A stretch of 64,000 nucleotides of DNA from JAMXLO01 sp963794185. GTDB lineage: Bacteria; Pseudomonadota; Alphaproteobacteria; Acetobacterales; Acetobacteraceae. The notes under the pieces were generated by a model. It was not told where the DNA came from. It did no database searches and worked only from the letters and a program-made list of their open reading frames with translations. The number at the start of each line of letters is the position of its first letter. Positions within the stretch are counted from its first letter, which is position 1. Where the stretch lies: NCBI GenBank assembly GCA_963794185.1, contig CAWCDM010000129.1, positions 1 through 64,000 on the forward strand. Direction: 5' to 3'. A program made the position numbers and the translations under genes. Shown piece after piece: positions 45,783 to 55,959 of the stretch.

Positions 45783-46151
45783 TCAACCCGGACGCGCAAT
45801 GTGTGTATGACCGTCGTGCAGGACGGTGACCCGATCGCCGGTGCGAAAACCAAGTTCGTTGGTCTGCACAACGGAAATCGTGGAACCGCCATCGATCCGC
45901 ACGATAAACTCCGTCATCGGGTTGCTGCCATCGGCGATACCGGTAGCTGCGCCGCTCGCATCGGCAAGCAGCGCGACACGCCATGGATCGCGATCGCTGC
46001 GCGCTGCTGTGGCGCGCATCGAAAGGATGGTGCCTTCACTTGAAGGCAAGGGACGCGCGGTCGCCGCGGGAGTGGCAGTGTTCGTCGCGGTCTGTGCACA
46101 TCCGGCGATGCCCAGCAGAGCAAGCAGACCAACACATCCGGCGAGTGTCAT
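45783..46151 (-). CDS. Outer-membrane lipoprotein, SlyB/PcpC C-terminal-like
   Basis: 122 residues with a lipobox (LLALLGIAGC), Cys at about 18. The C-terminal half (EFIVRIDGGSTISVVQTNELGFRTGDRVTVLHDGHTHI) resembles the beta-rich end of SlyB/PcpC lipoproteins, but the glycine-zipper middle is replaced by an Ala/Ser-rich linker. Probably anchored to the outer membrane, inner face. Single gene. Confidence 0.75.
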   Translation of the reverse strand: MTLAGCVGLLALLGIAGCAQTATNTATPAATARPLPSSEGTILSMRATAARSDRDPWRVALLADASGAATGIADGSNPMTEFIVRIDGGSTISVVQTNELGFRTGDRVTVLHDGHTHIARPG

Positions 46152-46367
46152 CTTCCGTGCCTCCCTCCGTCATTCGCCGCGGCACGAGTGTAGCCGCTGC
46201 CACCGGCCCACCCAACCATTCACCCGGATGATATGATCTTGCAGAGAACAGCGATCTGCGATAAGGGCTTAGGGGCGAATCCTGATTAGTTACCTGAGCG
46301 ACGGCCATCCGGCCGCCGTGCCCTCCGGCCATTCCGGCCGCGCCACGACGACGGAGGCCCGCCTCGC

Positions 46368-47532
46368 ATGTCGCGTCCCAACCTATCCGCATACCCGCTC
46401 ACGTCGCATGCCTCGCTGCTCCGCGGTCTCGGTTGCATGGCCTTGGTCGCTCTGCTCGCGGCCTGTGCCGGCCATCCGTCGCAGCATAGCGCGACCCAGG
46501 AGGCGGCGCGGTATGCCGCGCGCGCGCGCGGCAACTACACGCCGCCCGGTCCGCCGGAGGATCCGTGGGGGCCCTATATCCGTGAGTCCAGCAAGCGGTT
46601 CGACGTGCCGGAGCTTTGGGTCCGCTCGGTGATGCGCGTCGAGTTCGGGCGGCAACGAGTATCAGAACGGCCGGCTGATCACATCCAGTGCCGGCGCCAT
46701 GGGGCTGATGCAGGTGATGCCGGAGACCTACGACGAGCTGCGTGCCCGCTACAATCTGGGTGACGATCCGTTCGATCCGCACGAGAACATCCTGGCGGGC
46801 ACTGCATATCTGCGCGAGATGTACGACATCTACGGCTCGCCTGGATTCCTTGCGGCGTACAATGCCGGGCCTCGGCGACTCGACGACTATCTGAGCAACA
46901 ACCGCGCGCTGCCCGACGAGACGCGCCGGTATGTGGCGATGATCGGGCCCAACATCGTGGGCGTGTATCCAGCCACCCGTTCGCCGGCCGAGGACTATGC
47001 GATGAACGCGCTGCCGATCGATATCCCGCCCGGAACGCGCTATGGCCGCGCGGTCCAGTTGGCGAGCAATCGGGGCAGTGGCGGGCGGGTGCCGATGCGC
47101 GGCCCGATCCAGGTGGCGCAACTGCCGGAGCCGCCGCGTCCGATCGCGCAGCCGTCGTCGCAGCAGTATGCCCTGGTAGCGCCTCCGCCGCCCCCGCCCT
47201 CGTCGCGCGGCGGTTTCCGGCTGATCCCGCAGGCGGTGGCCGAACCCGTGCCGGCTCACCGTGGCGGGGCGCTCACCGGGCAGTGGGCGATACAGGTTGG
47301 CGCCTACTCGTCGGAGGGGCTGGCGCATGCTGCGGTGGGCACCGCGCGCGAGCGGGCGCGCGCGGAATTGGCGGTCGCGCATGCCACGGTCGCCGGGGTG
47401 CATCAGTCGCACGGCGTGTTGTATCGCGCGCGGCTCACCGGCCTGTCGCGCGACGCCGCGGTGCAGGCGTGCGAGCGGCTCGCGCATGGCCGCAACGGCT
47501 GCATGGTCCTGTCGCCGGAAGCGCAGTCGTAG
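46368..47532 (+). pseudogene. Lytic transglycosylase with SPOR-like domain, one frameshift
   Basis: Lipoprotein signal (LLRGLGCMALVALLAAC) from ATG 46368, then a Pro-rich part and the SLT domain. One extra T at 46644-46645 breaks the frame just at the catalytic Glu (VMRVE|SGGNEYQNG); removing it gives a continuous protein through SAGAMGLMQVMPETYDELR, LAGTAYLREMYDIYGSPGFLAAYNAGP and RRYVAMIGPNIV. The C-terminal 90 residues (GQWAIQVGAYSSEGLAHAAV... ERLAHGRNGCMVLSP) form an SPOR peptidoglycan-binding domain. Would cut the glycan strand at division sites. About 387 residues if repaired. Confidence 0.88.
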
Positions 47533-47576
47533 CTGCATTTCCGTAGTGACAGGCAAACGCCGGGCCGCGCACTTGC

Positions 47577-47710
47577 ACCTCGCCCGCTTGCGGGAGAGGT
47601 CCAGTCGCGTCAGCGACGCGGGTGAGGGTGCGTCCAGTCGGCACCCGACTGCCGCTGCACCCTCTCCCGTCGCGCTGCGCGCGGCGACCTCTCCCGCAGG
47701 CGGGCGAGGT
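47577..47710. repeat. Palindromic intergenic repeat, family 1, second copy
   Basis: Same arms as 36767-36897 (ACCTCGCCCGCTTGCGGGAG against CTCCCGCAGGCGGGCGAGGT, one mismatch) with a differing middle. It fills the gap between the convergent transglycosylase and TRAP genes and may act as a bidirectional terminator. Confidence 0.9.
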
Positions 47711-47740
47711 GAACATTTTTGCGGTCATCCAAAAAATGCC

Positions 47741-48769
47741 CTAGCGCTGCGTCGGGGCGACCAATCCGTTGTAGGCAGAGCGTGCCCCGGTGAATCCGCC
47801 GGAAACGAGCGAATCCAGGTACCGCTCGGTCGCCGGTTGCAGCGCCGCGCGCCATTGCGCGATGCCTGCCGCGTCCGGAACGATGATCTCCTGCCCGGGC
47901 CCCGAGGCGCCGTCGCGCACCGGTTTGTCCCACTTGTTCCAGAGCTGACTAAACCGGTCCACCAGGGCCTCGTTGGAAAGTTCATCGATTGCGGCGCGGA
48001 TGTCGGCGGGAAGGTTTGCGAACTTCTCCTTGTTCATCACCACGAAGAATGCCGAGGTGTAGAAAGCGATATCGGTATGGAACTTCATGGCGTCGTTGAA
48101 ACCCGGCAGCGGATTGCCCCAATTCGTGACGATGCCATCGATCTTGCCGTCCCTTACGGCGGGCATGACGTCGTTCACCTGCAGGATGGCGGGAAGCGCG
48201 CCGATCGATTCCAGCGCTACTGCGACCGTCCTGTTCGGCGCGCGCAGCCGTACGCCCTTCAAATCCGCCGGGCCGGTGATCCGTTTGGCCGCCGTGTGGA
48301 TCAGACCGGGGTTGTGCACGAACAGCGCGAGGACCTTGTAGTCCTGGTATTCGCCGCCGAGAACGCCGTCCTTGTAGAGCTTCCATAGCGCCCGTGAACC
48401 GCTCTGTGCGTCGCGCACGATGAACGGCAGCTCGATGATGGAGCTGCGCGGAAATTTTTCCCCCTCGGCGCCGCGCAGCCCGAGCGCGATATCGATCACA
48501 CCGTCCCGGACCTGGCTCGCCTGCTTCGTCACGTCGCCGAACGGCGATCCCGCGTTGTAGATCTCGAACTTCACCTTGCCGCCGGTCTTCGCCTCAAGCT
48601 CGCTAGCCCAGTGCTGTGCGAAATCGACCTCGAAGAAGCTGGTCGGCCCGAGAAAGTGGCTGAGCTTCAGCGTGGTCGCCGGTGGACCTGCCTGGGCGAT
48701 CGCCGAGGAAGGTGCCAGGAAACAGGTCACTGCCAGTAAAGCGAGCCACACGGGCACCATTGGACGCAT
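47741..48769 (-). CDS. TRAP transporter substrate-binding protein (DctP family)
   Basis: 342 residues from ATG 48769. Signal peptide PVWLALLAVTCFLAPSSAIAQ; mature DctP fold with LKLSHFLGPTSFFEVDFAQHWASELEAKTGGKVKFEIYNAG, RAPNRTVAVALESIGALPAILQVNDVMPAVRDGKIDGIVTNWGNP (with the conserved Arg that grips the carboxylate) and a C-terminal lobe. Periplasmic carboxylate binder. No DctQM membrane subunits are adjacent; the acyl-CoA synthetase is divergent from it. Confidence 0.9.
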   Translation of the reverse strand: MRPMVPVWLALLAVTCFLAPSSAIAQAGPPATTLKLSHFLGPTSFFEVDFAQHWASELEAKTGGKVKFEIYNAGSPFGDVTKQASQVRDGVIDIALGLRGAEGEKFPRSSIIELPFIVRDAQSGSRALWKLYKDGVLGGEYQDYKVLALFVHNPGLIHTAAKRITGPADLKGVRLRAPNRTVAVALESIGALPAILQVNDVMPAVRDGKIDGIVTNWGNPLPGFNDAMKFHTDIAFYTSAFFVVMNKEKFANLPADIRAAIDELSNEALVDRFSQLWNKWDKPVRDGASGPGQEIIVPDAAGIAQWRAALQPATERYLDSLVSGGFTGARSAYNGLVAPTQR

Positions 48770-48887
48770 CTGCAGTTTCCTACCTTGATGGCGGCGAGCC
48801 GGCCGCGCTGCCTTGCCGCAGCCAATCCCCGGCGTCAAACTGAGCGCAACGGGGCATGTGGACCCCGCACGCTGCCATCACCGGGGA

Positions 48888-50999
48888 ATGTCCGAGATCA
48901 TGCCTGAAGCCCGTTTCGCCAGTCTCACGCCACTGCTCGCGCCGCGCTCCATCGCGATCCTGGGCGCCTCCAATGATCCGACGCGGATCAGCGGCCGCCC
49001 GATCGCCTACATGAAATCGCAGGGCTTTCAGGGCGCCATCTACCCGGTGAACCCGAACCGCAAGGAAGTGCAGGGCCTGAAGGCGTATCCCTCGGTCGCC
49101 GACCTGCCCGAAACGCCCGACGTCGCAATCGTCGCCGTCGCCGCCGAACATGCCGTGCAGGGCGTCGCGGACCTGGCGAAGCGCGGCGTGAAGGGCGCGC
49201 TCGTGTTCACCGCCGGATTCGCCGAGATGGATGAGGCCGGCGAGGTCGCGCAGAACAGTATGGTCGCCGCAGCGCGCGCGCACGGAATGCGCATCCTCGG
49301 CCCCAACTGCCTCGGCGCATTCGACAGCCGCACCGCCTACTACGCGACGTTCTCTTCTTCGTTCAATTCCGGCTGGCCGGTGCCGGGCCGCATCGGCATC
49401 GCGTCGCAGTCGGGCGCCTACGGCACGCATCTCTACACGCTGGCGCGCAACCGCGGCATCGGCGCCTCGCTCTGCATCATGACCGGCAACGAGGCCGATG
49501 TGACGGTGGGCGAATGCATCGGCTGGCTTGCCGAGAATCCAGAAGTGGACGTGATCGCCGTCTACGCCGAGGGCATTCGCGAGTCGGCGGGATTGATCGC
49601 GGCATTCCAGGCGGCGCGTGCGGCGAAGAAGCCGATCGTCATGCAGAAGGTCGGCCGCAGCGAACTCGGCACCAAGGCGGCGAAGTCGCATACCGCCTCG
49701 ATTGCCGGCGACGATGCGGTGACCGAGGCGGTGATGGCCGAGTTCGGCGTGGTGCGCGCGCGCAACTCCGAGGAGATGCTGGACATCGCGCACACCGCAA
49801 CCCGGAAGATCTATCCGGCGCGCAACACGCTCGGCGTGATCACCGTCTCGGGCGGCGCCGGCGTGCTGATGAGCGACGTGGCGGACAGCGTCGGCCTGCC
49901 GATGCCCGAGATGCCGGCGGCGACGCAGAAGATGCTGCGCGACCTGGTGCCGTTCTGCGCGCCGCGCAATCCGGTGGATGCGACGGCGCAGGTCAGCAAC
50001 GACGTGACGCTGATCAACAAGTTCACCGACGCGATGATCGGCGAGGGGGGTTACGCGTCGGTGCTCGGCTTCTTCAGCATGACGGCATCCTCGCGCCGCT
50101 GGCCGTCGATCCGTGAACAGCTCAATCTTGTGAAGGCAAAGTATCCAGACCGGCTCTACGCTTTATCAGTGATCACGCCGCATGGACGGCGCGATGAGCT
50201 GGAAGCCGACGGCTGGGTGGTGCACGAGGATCCGACGCGCGCGGTCACCGCGATCGCCGCGATGGGCCGCTACGGCGAAGCGTTCGCTGCCGCGGAGCCG
50301 GCACCGCCGCCGACGGTGGGGCCGGTGGTGCTGCCCGCCGCGACGCCGAGCGAGGCGGAGGCCAAGCGGCTACTGGCCGCTTCCGGCATCCTGTCCGCGC
50401 CGGAGCAGCCGTGCGACAGCGCCGCGGAAGCCGTGGCTGCGGCTGAGGTGTTCGGATTCCCCGTGGTGATGAAGATCCTGTCGCCGGATATCATGCACAA
50501 GTCGGAGATCGGCGGCGTGCTGCTGAACGTGGGCGATGTCGCCGCGGTGCGCGACGGATACGACCTGCTGCTCGCGCGCGCCAAACGGGCCGCTCCCACC
50601 GCGCACATCGAAGGCGTGCTGGTGGCGAAGCAGTTGCAGGGCGGCGTCGAGTGCATTCTTGGCATCCACCGTGACCCGGTGTTCGGTCCCGTCGCGATGT
50701 TCGGCCTCGGCGGCATCTTCGTCGAGGTGATGAAGGACGTGGTGTTCCGCCGCTGTCCCTTCGGCGACGATGTGGCGGAGGCGATGATCCGTTCGATCAA
50801 AGGGGCACCGCTGCTGTTGGGTGCGCGTGGCAGACCGCCGGTCGATATCAAGGCGCTGGCGCACATGCTGGCGCGGCTGTCCGCCTTCGCGCATGCTGCG
50901 GGGCCGCGGTTGTTGTCGGTCGATCTCAATCCGGTGTTCGCCATGCCGGAGGGGCAGGGTGCGTTCGCGGCGGATGCGGTGCTGGAGATCGGCGGGTGA
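48888..50999 (+). CDS. Acyl-CoA synthetase, ADP-forming (acetate-CoA ligase family)
   Basis: 703 residues from ATG 48888. Fused alpha-beta layout: CoA-binding domain (LLAPRSIAILGASNDPTRISGRPIAYMKSQGFQG...YPVNP), the succinyl-CoA-ligase-like domain with RIGIASQSGAYG and KSHTASIAGDDAV (conserved phospho-His region), and a C-terminal ATP-grasp part with GFPVVMKILSPDIMHKSEIGGV and FGLGGIFVEVMKDVVFRRCP. Converts an organic acid, CoA and ATP to acyl-CoA, or the reverse. Probable partner of the carboxylate transporters and CoA-transferase nearby; substrate unknown. Confidence 0.92.
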   Translation: MSEIMPEARFASLTPLLAPRSIAILGASNDPTRISGRPIAYMKSQGFQGAIYPVNPNRKEVQGLKAYPSVADLPETPDVAIVAVAAEHAVQGVADLAKRGVKGALVFTAGFAEMDEAGEVAQNSMVAAARAHGMRILGPNCLGAFDSRTAYYATFSSSFNSGWPVPGRIGIASQSGAYGTHLYTLARNRGIGASLCIMTGNEADVTVGECIGWLAENPEVDVIAVYAEGIRESAGLIAAFQAARAAKKPIVMQKVGRSELGTKAAKSHTASIAGDDAVTEAVMAEFGVVRARNSEEMLDIAHTATRKIYPARNTLGVITVSGGAGVLMSDVADSVGLPMPEMPAATQKMLRDLVPFCAPRNPVDATAQVSNDVTLINKFTDAMIGEGGYASVLGFFSMTASSRRWPSIREQLNLVKAKYPDRLYALSVITPHGRRDELEADGWVVHEDPTRAVTAIAAMGRYGEAFAAAEPAPPPTVGPVVLPAATPSEAEAKRLLAASGILSAPEQPCDSAAEAVAAAEVFGFPVVMKILSPDIMHKSEIGGVLLNVGDVAAVRDGYDLLLARAKRAAPTAHIEGVLVAKQLQGGVECILGIHRDPVFGPVAMFGLGGIFVEVMKDVVFRRCPFGDDVAEAMIRSIKGAPLLLGARGRPPVDIKALAHMLARLSAFAHAAGPRLLSVDLNPVFAMPEGQGAFAADAVLEIGG

Positions 51000-51129
51000 T
51001 CCAATACAGCTTCGTTGAGACGTTATTTCAGCTGCTGTGGTTGTTCACTCTCTCCACCGCGCGCTCAGCGTCATGGCCGGGACAGTCCGCAAACGCGTCA
51101 GGATAGATGTGACGCTGTAAAGGCGTGCG

Positions 51130-51262
51130 CCCCCTCCCCTTGCGGGAGGGGGTTGGGGGAGGGGGAAACCGCACACAGGCAAGCTTGGTATCGATACCAC
51201 CACCTTGCGTCGCGTTGGTGCCACCCCTCCCCACAACCCCCTCCCGCAAGGGGAGGGGGAGA
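51130..51262. repeat. Palindromic intergenic repeat, family 2, second copy
   Basis: CCCCCTCCCCTTGCGGGAGG at 51130 against CCTCCCGCAAGGGGAGGGGG ending at 51260, with a ~60-base middle. It lies between the convergent synthetase and dehydrogenase genes; nothing else is seen in 51000-51345. Confidence 0.9.
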
Positions 51263-51345
51263 ATCGCGCCTTGGCCAACGCCTATCCTGATGCGTATCGG
51301 GACAAGCCCGGCCATGACGCAGGAGACCTGTTGGTCTGAACGTCG

Positions 51346-52326
51346 CTACATCATCCGGTCTTCCGGCGGCACCAAGTACCGCGGTGTCTCGCCCGCCAGA
51401 GCGCGCCTGATATTGGCGATCGCGCGCTGCAGTCCGACAGCACCGGTCCCGGAAATCGCCGCTGCCGAGTTGTGCGGCGACCCGATCACATTCGGCAGCG
51501 CCATGAACGGCTGATCCATGCGGAACGTGCCATGGCGGATCGGCTCGATCCACCATGCGTCGATGCACGCGGTGAACTTCGGATGCGCCGTCAGCCGCTC
51601 GTACAGCGCGCGTTCGTCGACGATCTCGCCGCGCGCCACATTCACCAGGATCGCGTCCTGCTTCATCCGCGCGAGCTGCGGTGCACCGATCATTCCCAGC
51701 GTGGCCGGCGTCAACGGCGTGCAGATCACCAGCACATCCGACACTTCGAGCAATGCATCGAGCTGGTCCGGCGCGCCGATCCAATCGGTCGGTTCGTCAC
51801 TGCGGCCGCGCCGGTTGATCGCATGGACCCGCATGCCGAGCCCGCGCGCCAGGCGTGCCGTCGCGACGCCGATGCCGCCGAAGCCCAAAATGCCGCACAC
51901 GCCGCCGGCCAGCATGCGGTTCCGGTGGAACTGATTGAACTCGCCGCGCGCCAGCGCCGCGTGCTCCACCAGCAACCGCTTCGCCGCAGCCAGACCCATA
52001 GCGATCGCATGCTCCGCCATCGGTTCGGCGTAGGCTCCGCCATTGGTGGCTACCAGGACGCCGTCCGGCATCTCCGCGAGGGGCACGAAGTCGATGCCGG
52101 CATTGATGAACTGCACGAGGCGCACGTCTTGCAGCAGCGCGATCTCGCCCTGGCGCAATTCCCTTGTCGTGCGCGCGAGCACGGCGTCGGCCTTGCGCAG
52201 CGCGTCCGCGCGCCCCGCATCGTCGAGATCGGGCAGATAGATCGCCTCCGCTGCACCGCCCAGCGCATCGCGCACGATCTGCCTGCCGTTCGCCTCCAGC
52301 TCGTAGACCACCACCAGCGTGCTCAT
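51346..52326 (-). CDS. D-2-hydroxyacid dehydrogenase, second type
   Basis: 326 residues. Different from the duplicated enzyme at 21619. Rossmann motif ILGFGGIGVATARLARGLGMRVHAINRRG (~145), catalytic Arg in ILVNVARGEIVDERALYERL, Glu in WWIEPIRHG and His in NVIGSPHNSAAAI. NAD(P)-linked reduction of a 2-oxo acid; substrate not predictable. Near a GMC oxidoreductase and AtuA genes it may handle intermediates of one catabolic route. Confidence 0.9.
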   Translation of the reverse strand: MSTLVVVYELEANGRQIVRDALGGAAEAIYLPDLDDAGRADALRKADAVLARTTRELRQGEIALLQDVRLVQFINAGIDFVPLAEMPDGVLVATNGGAYAEPMAEHAIAMGLAAAKRLLVEHAALARGEFNQFHRNRMLAGGVCGILGFGGIGVATARLARGLGMRVHAINRRGRSDEPTDWIGAPDQLDALLEVSDVLVICTPLTPATLGMIGAPQLARMKQDAILVNVARGEIVDERALYERLTAHPKFTACIDAWWIEPIRHGTFRMDQPFMALPNVIGSPHNSAAAISGTGAVGLQRAIANIRRALAGETPRYLVPPEDRMM

Positions 52327-52403
52327 CTGCTTGCTTCCTTCAAAACCTGAACGCCACGTCGACGAGCCTGGCCGATAAAGCCAGGTGGAACGATAGGCAG
52401 GGA

Positions 52404-52739
52404 CTACGAAGCGGGCGCGCCCTCGTTGTGGCCTGGAAGAGTAATGGTGAGCATCAGCGCGCTGAGACTCTTGCCATGCGGGTCGATGGCCAGCGAACGG
52501 GTGACGCCACCCCCCAGCGCGTTTTCGATGACAAAGTTCAGCGCACGCAGTTGCGGCAGTTCATACCGGCGCACCGGACCAGGGGTGAGATGGCGGAAAT
52601 GCGCCAGCACCCGTTCCGGCGTCAGTTCGCGCCGCAGCACCTGCCAGCCCGCGTCATTATAAGCGGTGACCGAGATGTTTGAGGTATTGCCCTTGTCGCC
52701 GGCGCGGGCATGGGCGAGGTCATAGACGCGGATGCTCAT
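52404..52739 (-). CDS. AtuA-associated small protein (ferredoxin-fold domain)
   Basis: 111 residues from ATG 52739, which overlaps the AtuA stop. RVYDLAHARAGDKGNTSNISVTAYND and GPVRRYELPQLRALNFVIENALGGGVTRSLAIDPHGKSL are the signature of the small partner that follows AtuA or is fused to it. Probably forms a complex with it; catalytic role unknown. Confidence 0.9.
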   Translation of the reverse strand: MSIRVYDLAHARAGDKGNTSNISVTAYNDAGWQVLRRELTPERVLAHFRHLTPGPVRRYELPQLRALNFVIENALGGGVTRSLAIDPHGKSLSALMLTITLPGHNEGAPAS

Positions 52740-54088
52740 GCGGCGCGCTCCATGACGATTTCCGGCCGCACCCACTCGCGCGGGATCAGCACGGATTTCA
52801 CCGCCAGGATTTGCCTCGCCCCGAAATTGACGCCGCCGCCGGCGCCGGTCGGGCCTTGCATATGCAGGCTACGCACTTCCGCGCCCACCGCTTCGGCCGC
52901 CTTCCTGTCCGGCGTGCGCGCGGCGATGCGCAGGCGCACTTCATACGGTTCCGGGCACGCATTGGCATCGTTGCCGTGCAGGGAATTCATGCCGATCAGG
53001 TCGATGCGCATTTCCTCGTAGGCGAGGCCGCGGCGGCGCAGGCGTTCCTGCACGACCTCGATCGCCAGCCTGGCGCGGGCTACGGCATTGATGCCGGCAA
53101 AGCCCATCTCGCCGGACCCCATATAGCCGTCGAAATATCCCACGACGACCTTGTAGGTGGACGTGCGTGGCCTTGCCCGTGCGCCGCTCAAGGCGACACG
53201 GTCCTTCTCGACCTGACGGAATGTCACGGCGGAAACGTCAAGCACGCAGTCGGGCGTGATGTACGCGGTGGGGTCGTGCATTTCATACAGCAGTTGTTCG
53301 GTGCATGTGGCGATGTCGAGCCGCCCACCGGAACCGGGCGTCTTGGCAACCTCGACGCGCCCGTCCGACCACACATCGGCCAACGGATAGCCCAGGCCCG
53401 CGAGGTCCTCGACCTCCTTCACGCCCGGATCGGCGAAGCAGCCGCCGGTAAGCTGGCCGGAGCATTCCAGCAGATGGCCGGCGAGCGTGCCGTTGGCGAG
53501 TTTCGGCCAGTCGTCGTACGACCAGCCGAACGCGTGCAGCATCGGGCCGAGGAACAGGGCGGGATCGGCGACGCGGCCGGTGAGGACCAGATCGGCGCCG
53601 GTGGCGAAACCCTGCGCAACGACATCGGCGCCGAGATAGGCGTTGGCGGAAGCCATGCGGGGCAACAGCGATTCCAGCGGCGCGCCATCCTCCATCAACG
53701 GCAGTTCGGGATGCGCACGCATGATGTCGGTGACGTCATCGCCCTGCACCACGGCGCATGCATAGTCGGGACAGCCCCAGTCGGGCGCGTGCTTGCGCAC
53801 GACCCGAGCCGCGCCCATCGGGTTGGCTGCCCCCATGTTGGTGACGATCCTGATGCCGCGCTGCAAGGCCGGTGGCATGATCGCTTCCATGCGCTCCAGC
53901 AGCACCGGCGTATAGCCTTTGGCCGGGTCCTTGGCGCGATCGAGGGTTTCGCGGGCAATGGTGCGTTCGGCCAGGCATTCCATGGCGAGGTAGTCGAGTT
54001 CGCCGTGCTCGACGATCTCCACGCCTGGAGGGATGCGGTCGTCGGCAAAGCCGGCGCCACAGCCGATTCTGATCCTGTCACGTGCCAT
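52736..54088 (-). CDS. Acyclic terpene utilization AtuA family protein
   Basis: 450 residues from ATG 54088. RIRIGCGAGFADDRIPPGVEIVEHGELDYLAMECLAERTIA and the NMGAANPMGAARVV, GADLVLTGRVADPALFLGPMLHAFGW and QLTGGCFADPG blocks are typical of AtuA (DUF1446). In Pseudomonas, atuA belongs to the citronellol/geraniol pathway but its reaction is not settled. The four-base overlap with the small partner indicates coupling. No other atu genes are present, so the pathway here may differ. Confidence 0.9.
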   Translation of the reverse strand: MARDRIRIGCGAGFADDRIPPGVEIVEHGELDYLAMECLAERTIARETLDRAKDPAKGYTPVLLERMEAIMPPALQRGIRIVTNMGAANPMGAARVVRKHAPDWGCPDYACAVVQGDDVTDIMRAHPELPLMEDGAPLESLLPRMASANAYLGADVVAQGFATGADLVLTGRVADPALFLGPMLHAFGWSYDDWPKLANGTLAGHLLECSGQLTGGCFADPGVKEVEDLAGLGYPLADVWSDGRVEVAKTPGSGGRLDIATCTEQLLYEMHDPTAYITPDCVLDVSAVTFRQVEKDRVALSGARARPRTSTYKVVVGYFDGYMGSGEMGFAGINAVARARLAIEVVQERLRRRGLAYEEMRIDLIGMNSLHGNDANACPEPYEVRLRIAARTPDRKAAEAVGAEVRSLHMQGPTGAGGGVNFGARQILAVKSVLIPREWVRPEIVMERAA

Positions 54089-54126
54089 GAAGCCCCCTGT
54101 CGGCATTTTTGATCGTCGCCCGATGT

Positions 54127-55732
54127 TCAGGCCCGCGCATCCTCGCGCACCATCGCGGCGCCCTTCTCGGCGATCATGATCGTCGGGGCATTGGTGTTGG
54201 TCGAGGTGACCGCCGGCATCACCGACGCATCGATCACCCGCAGCCGCTCCAGCCCGTGCACGCGCAGCCGATCGTCCACCACCGCCAGCGGATCGTGCCC
54301 CATCTTGCAGGTGCAGGTCGCGTGGAACACGGTGCCGCCGGTCTGCTTCACGTAATCCAGCAGTTCGTCGTCGCTTTGCACGTCCGTACCGGGAACCGTC
54401 TCGGCGACGACGTATTTCGCCAGCGCCGGTGCCGTGAACAGCCTGCGGATCCACCGCAGGCCGCCGACCGCGGCGCGGCAGTCGGTCTCGTCGCTGAAGT
54501 AGCGTGGATTGATGTTCGGCTGATCCTGTGGCCGCGGCGTGCGCGCCTGGACGTAGCCGCGGCTCAGCGGTCGCATTTGCCACATGCCGCAGGTCATGCC
54601 CGGTATCGTGTCCAGTTGCCGCGACACGCCCGGCGCGTAGCTGCCGTGCGCGAACAGGGCCTGCACGTCGGGCGTTGCCGATTCCGGCAGCACCTTCACC
54701 GATGCCGCCACGAGCGAGGCTGCATAGGTCAGGATGCCGTTGCCGGTGGCGAGATAGCGCAGCACCTGGCCGGCCAGCCCCAGTCCACGCGACTGCTGAT
54801 TGAGGCTCGGCGCACCCTGCACCGAGCACGATACGCGCGCCAGGTAGTGGTCCTGGAGGTTGCGGCCCGACGCCGCGCAGTGCGTGATGCACGTCGAGGC
54901 CGACTCGTGCCAGATGCTCGGGATCGCCGACGCCGGAGAGCTGCAGGATGTGCGGCGAACCGATGGCGCCGGCCGCCAGGATCACCTCGCCCGCGGCATC
55001 GACCCGCTCGGTGGTGCCGCTGCGCGAAAATTCGACGCCGGTCGCGCGGCTGCCGTCGAACAGGACGCGGTGCACCAGCGCGCCGGTGACGACCTGCAGA
55101 TTGCCCCGCCGCAGCGCGGGCCGCAGGTAGCTGCGCGCGGCACTCGCCCGCCTGCGGCCGCCGCGCGTCTGCTGCACCCAGCCGATCCCGTCGCCCGCCT
55201 CGTGCGGCAGGTCGTTGACGTCCTCGCGGTATTCGCAACCGAGTTGCCGACCGGCTTCCACCGCCGCCCGGCACAGCAGCGGCCGGTCGCGACCATGCGC
55301 GGTGAACAGCGGTCCCCCCTTGCCGTGCACCGCGTCCGCCTTGCCCTCCCAGTTCTCCGCCTTGCGGAAGAACGGCAGCACATCGTCCCAGGACCAGCCG
55401 CGATTGCCGAACTGTGCCCAATGGTCGAAATCCTCGGGCTGGCCGCGGACATAGATCATCCCGTTGATCGAACTCGACCCGCCGAGCACCCGCCCGCGCG
55501 GATAGGCGATCGCGCGTCCCGCGGTGCCGGGGTCGGCCTCGGCCTTGAAGCCCCAGGTCAGGGTCGGATGGTCCAGCAGCTTCATGTAGCCTGCCGGTAT
55601 GTGGATCAGCGGGTTCCGGTCGCGCCCGCCCGCCTCGATCAGCACCACCCGTGTGCCAGGGTCCTCCGTCAGGCGGTTGGCGAGCACACAGCCCGCCGAA
55701 CCAGCGCCAACGATGACGTAATCCGCCTGCAT
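54127..55732 (-). pseudogene. GMC-family oxidoreductase (choline dehydrogenase-like), one frameshift
   Basis: From ATG 55732: FAD-binding DYVIVGAGSAGCVLANRLTED, GRDRNPLIHIPAGYMKLL, PRGRVLGGSSSINGMIYVRG and AAGAIGSPHILQLSGVGD. An extra G in the run at 54866-54868 throws the frame off; without it the protein goes on RNLQDHYLARVSCSVQG... to NPRYFSDETDCRAAVGG and the catalytic HATCTCKMG and NTNAPTIMIAEK, stopping at 54127. About 534 residues repaired. Oxidises an alcohol with FAD. It is upstream of the AtuA pair on the same strand, gap ~38 bases. Confidence 0.9.
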
Positions 55733-55959
55733 GCCGGTGTTCCTCCCCAGAGGCCTGGCATCCAACAGGCTCGCGACCCTTGTGCCAACCCTTCAGGCGT
55801 GGGCAGGCCGTTGGTGGTCGACGTATTGCCGCGCCATCGCTACCCAACGAGATCAGCAGGTCCGAATGCCGAAGGATACGAGGGCGCGATTGATCCGGAT
55901 CAAGGCAGGCATGTCCCCGCTCGGGTAACTTCCCGATTGTCGGCGCGCCAGGTGCCGGC

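Noticed and set aside
52736..55765. Single 1009-codon open frame suggesting a GMC-AtuA fusion protein
   Set aside because: The joining stretch is the GMC C-terminus read out of frame after an extra G at 54866-54868; each protein has its own start and stop once that is repaired.
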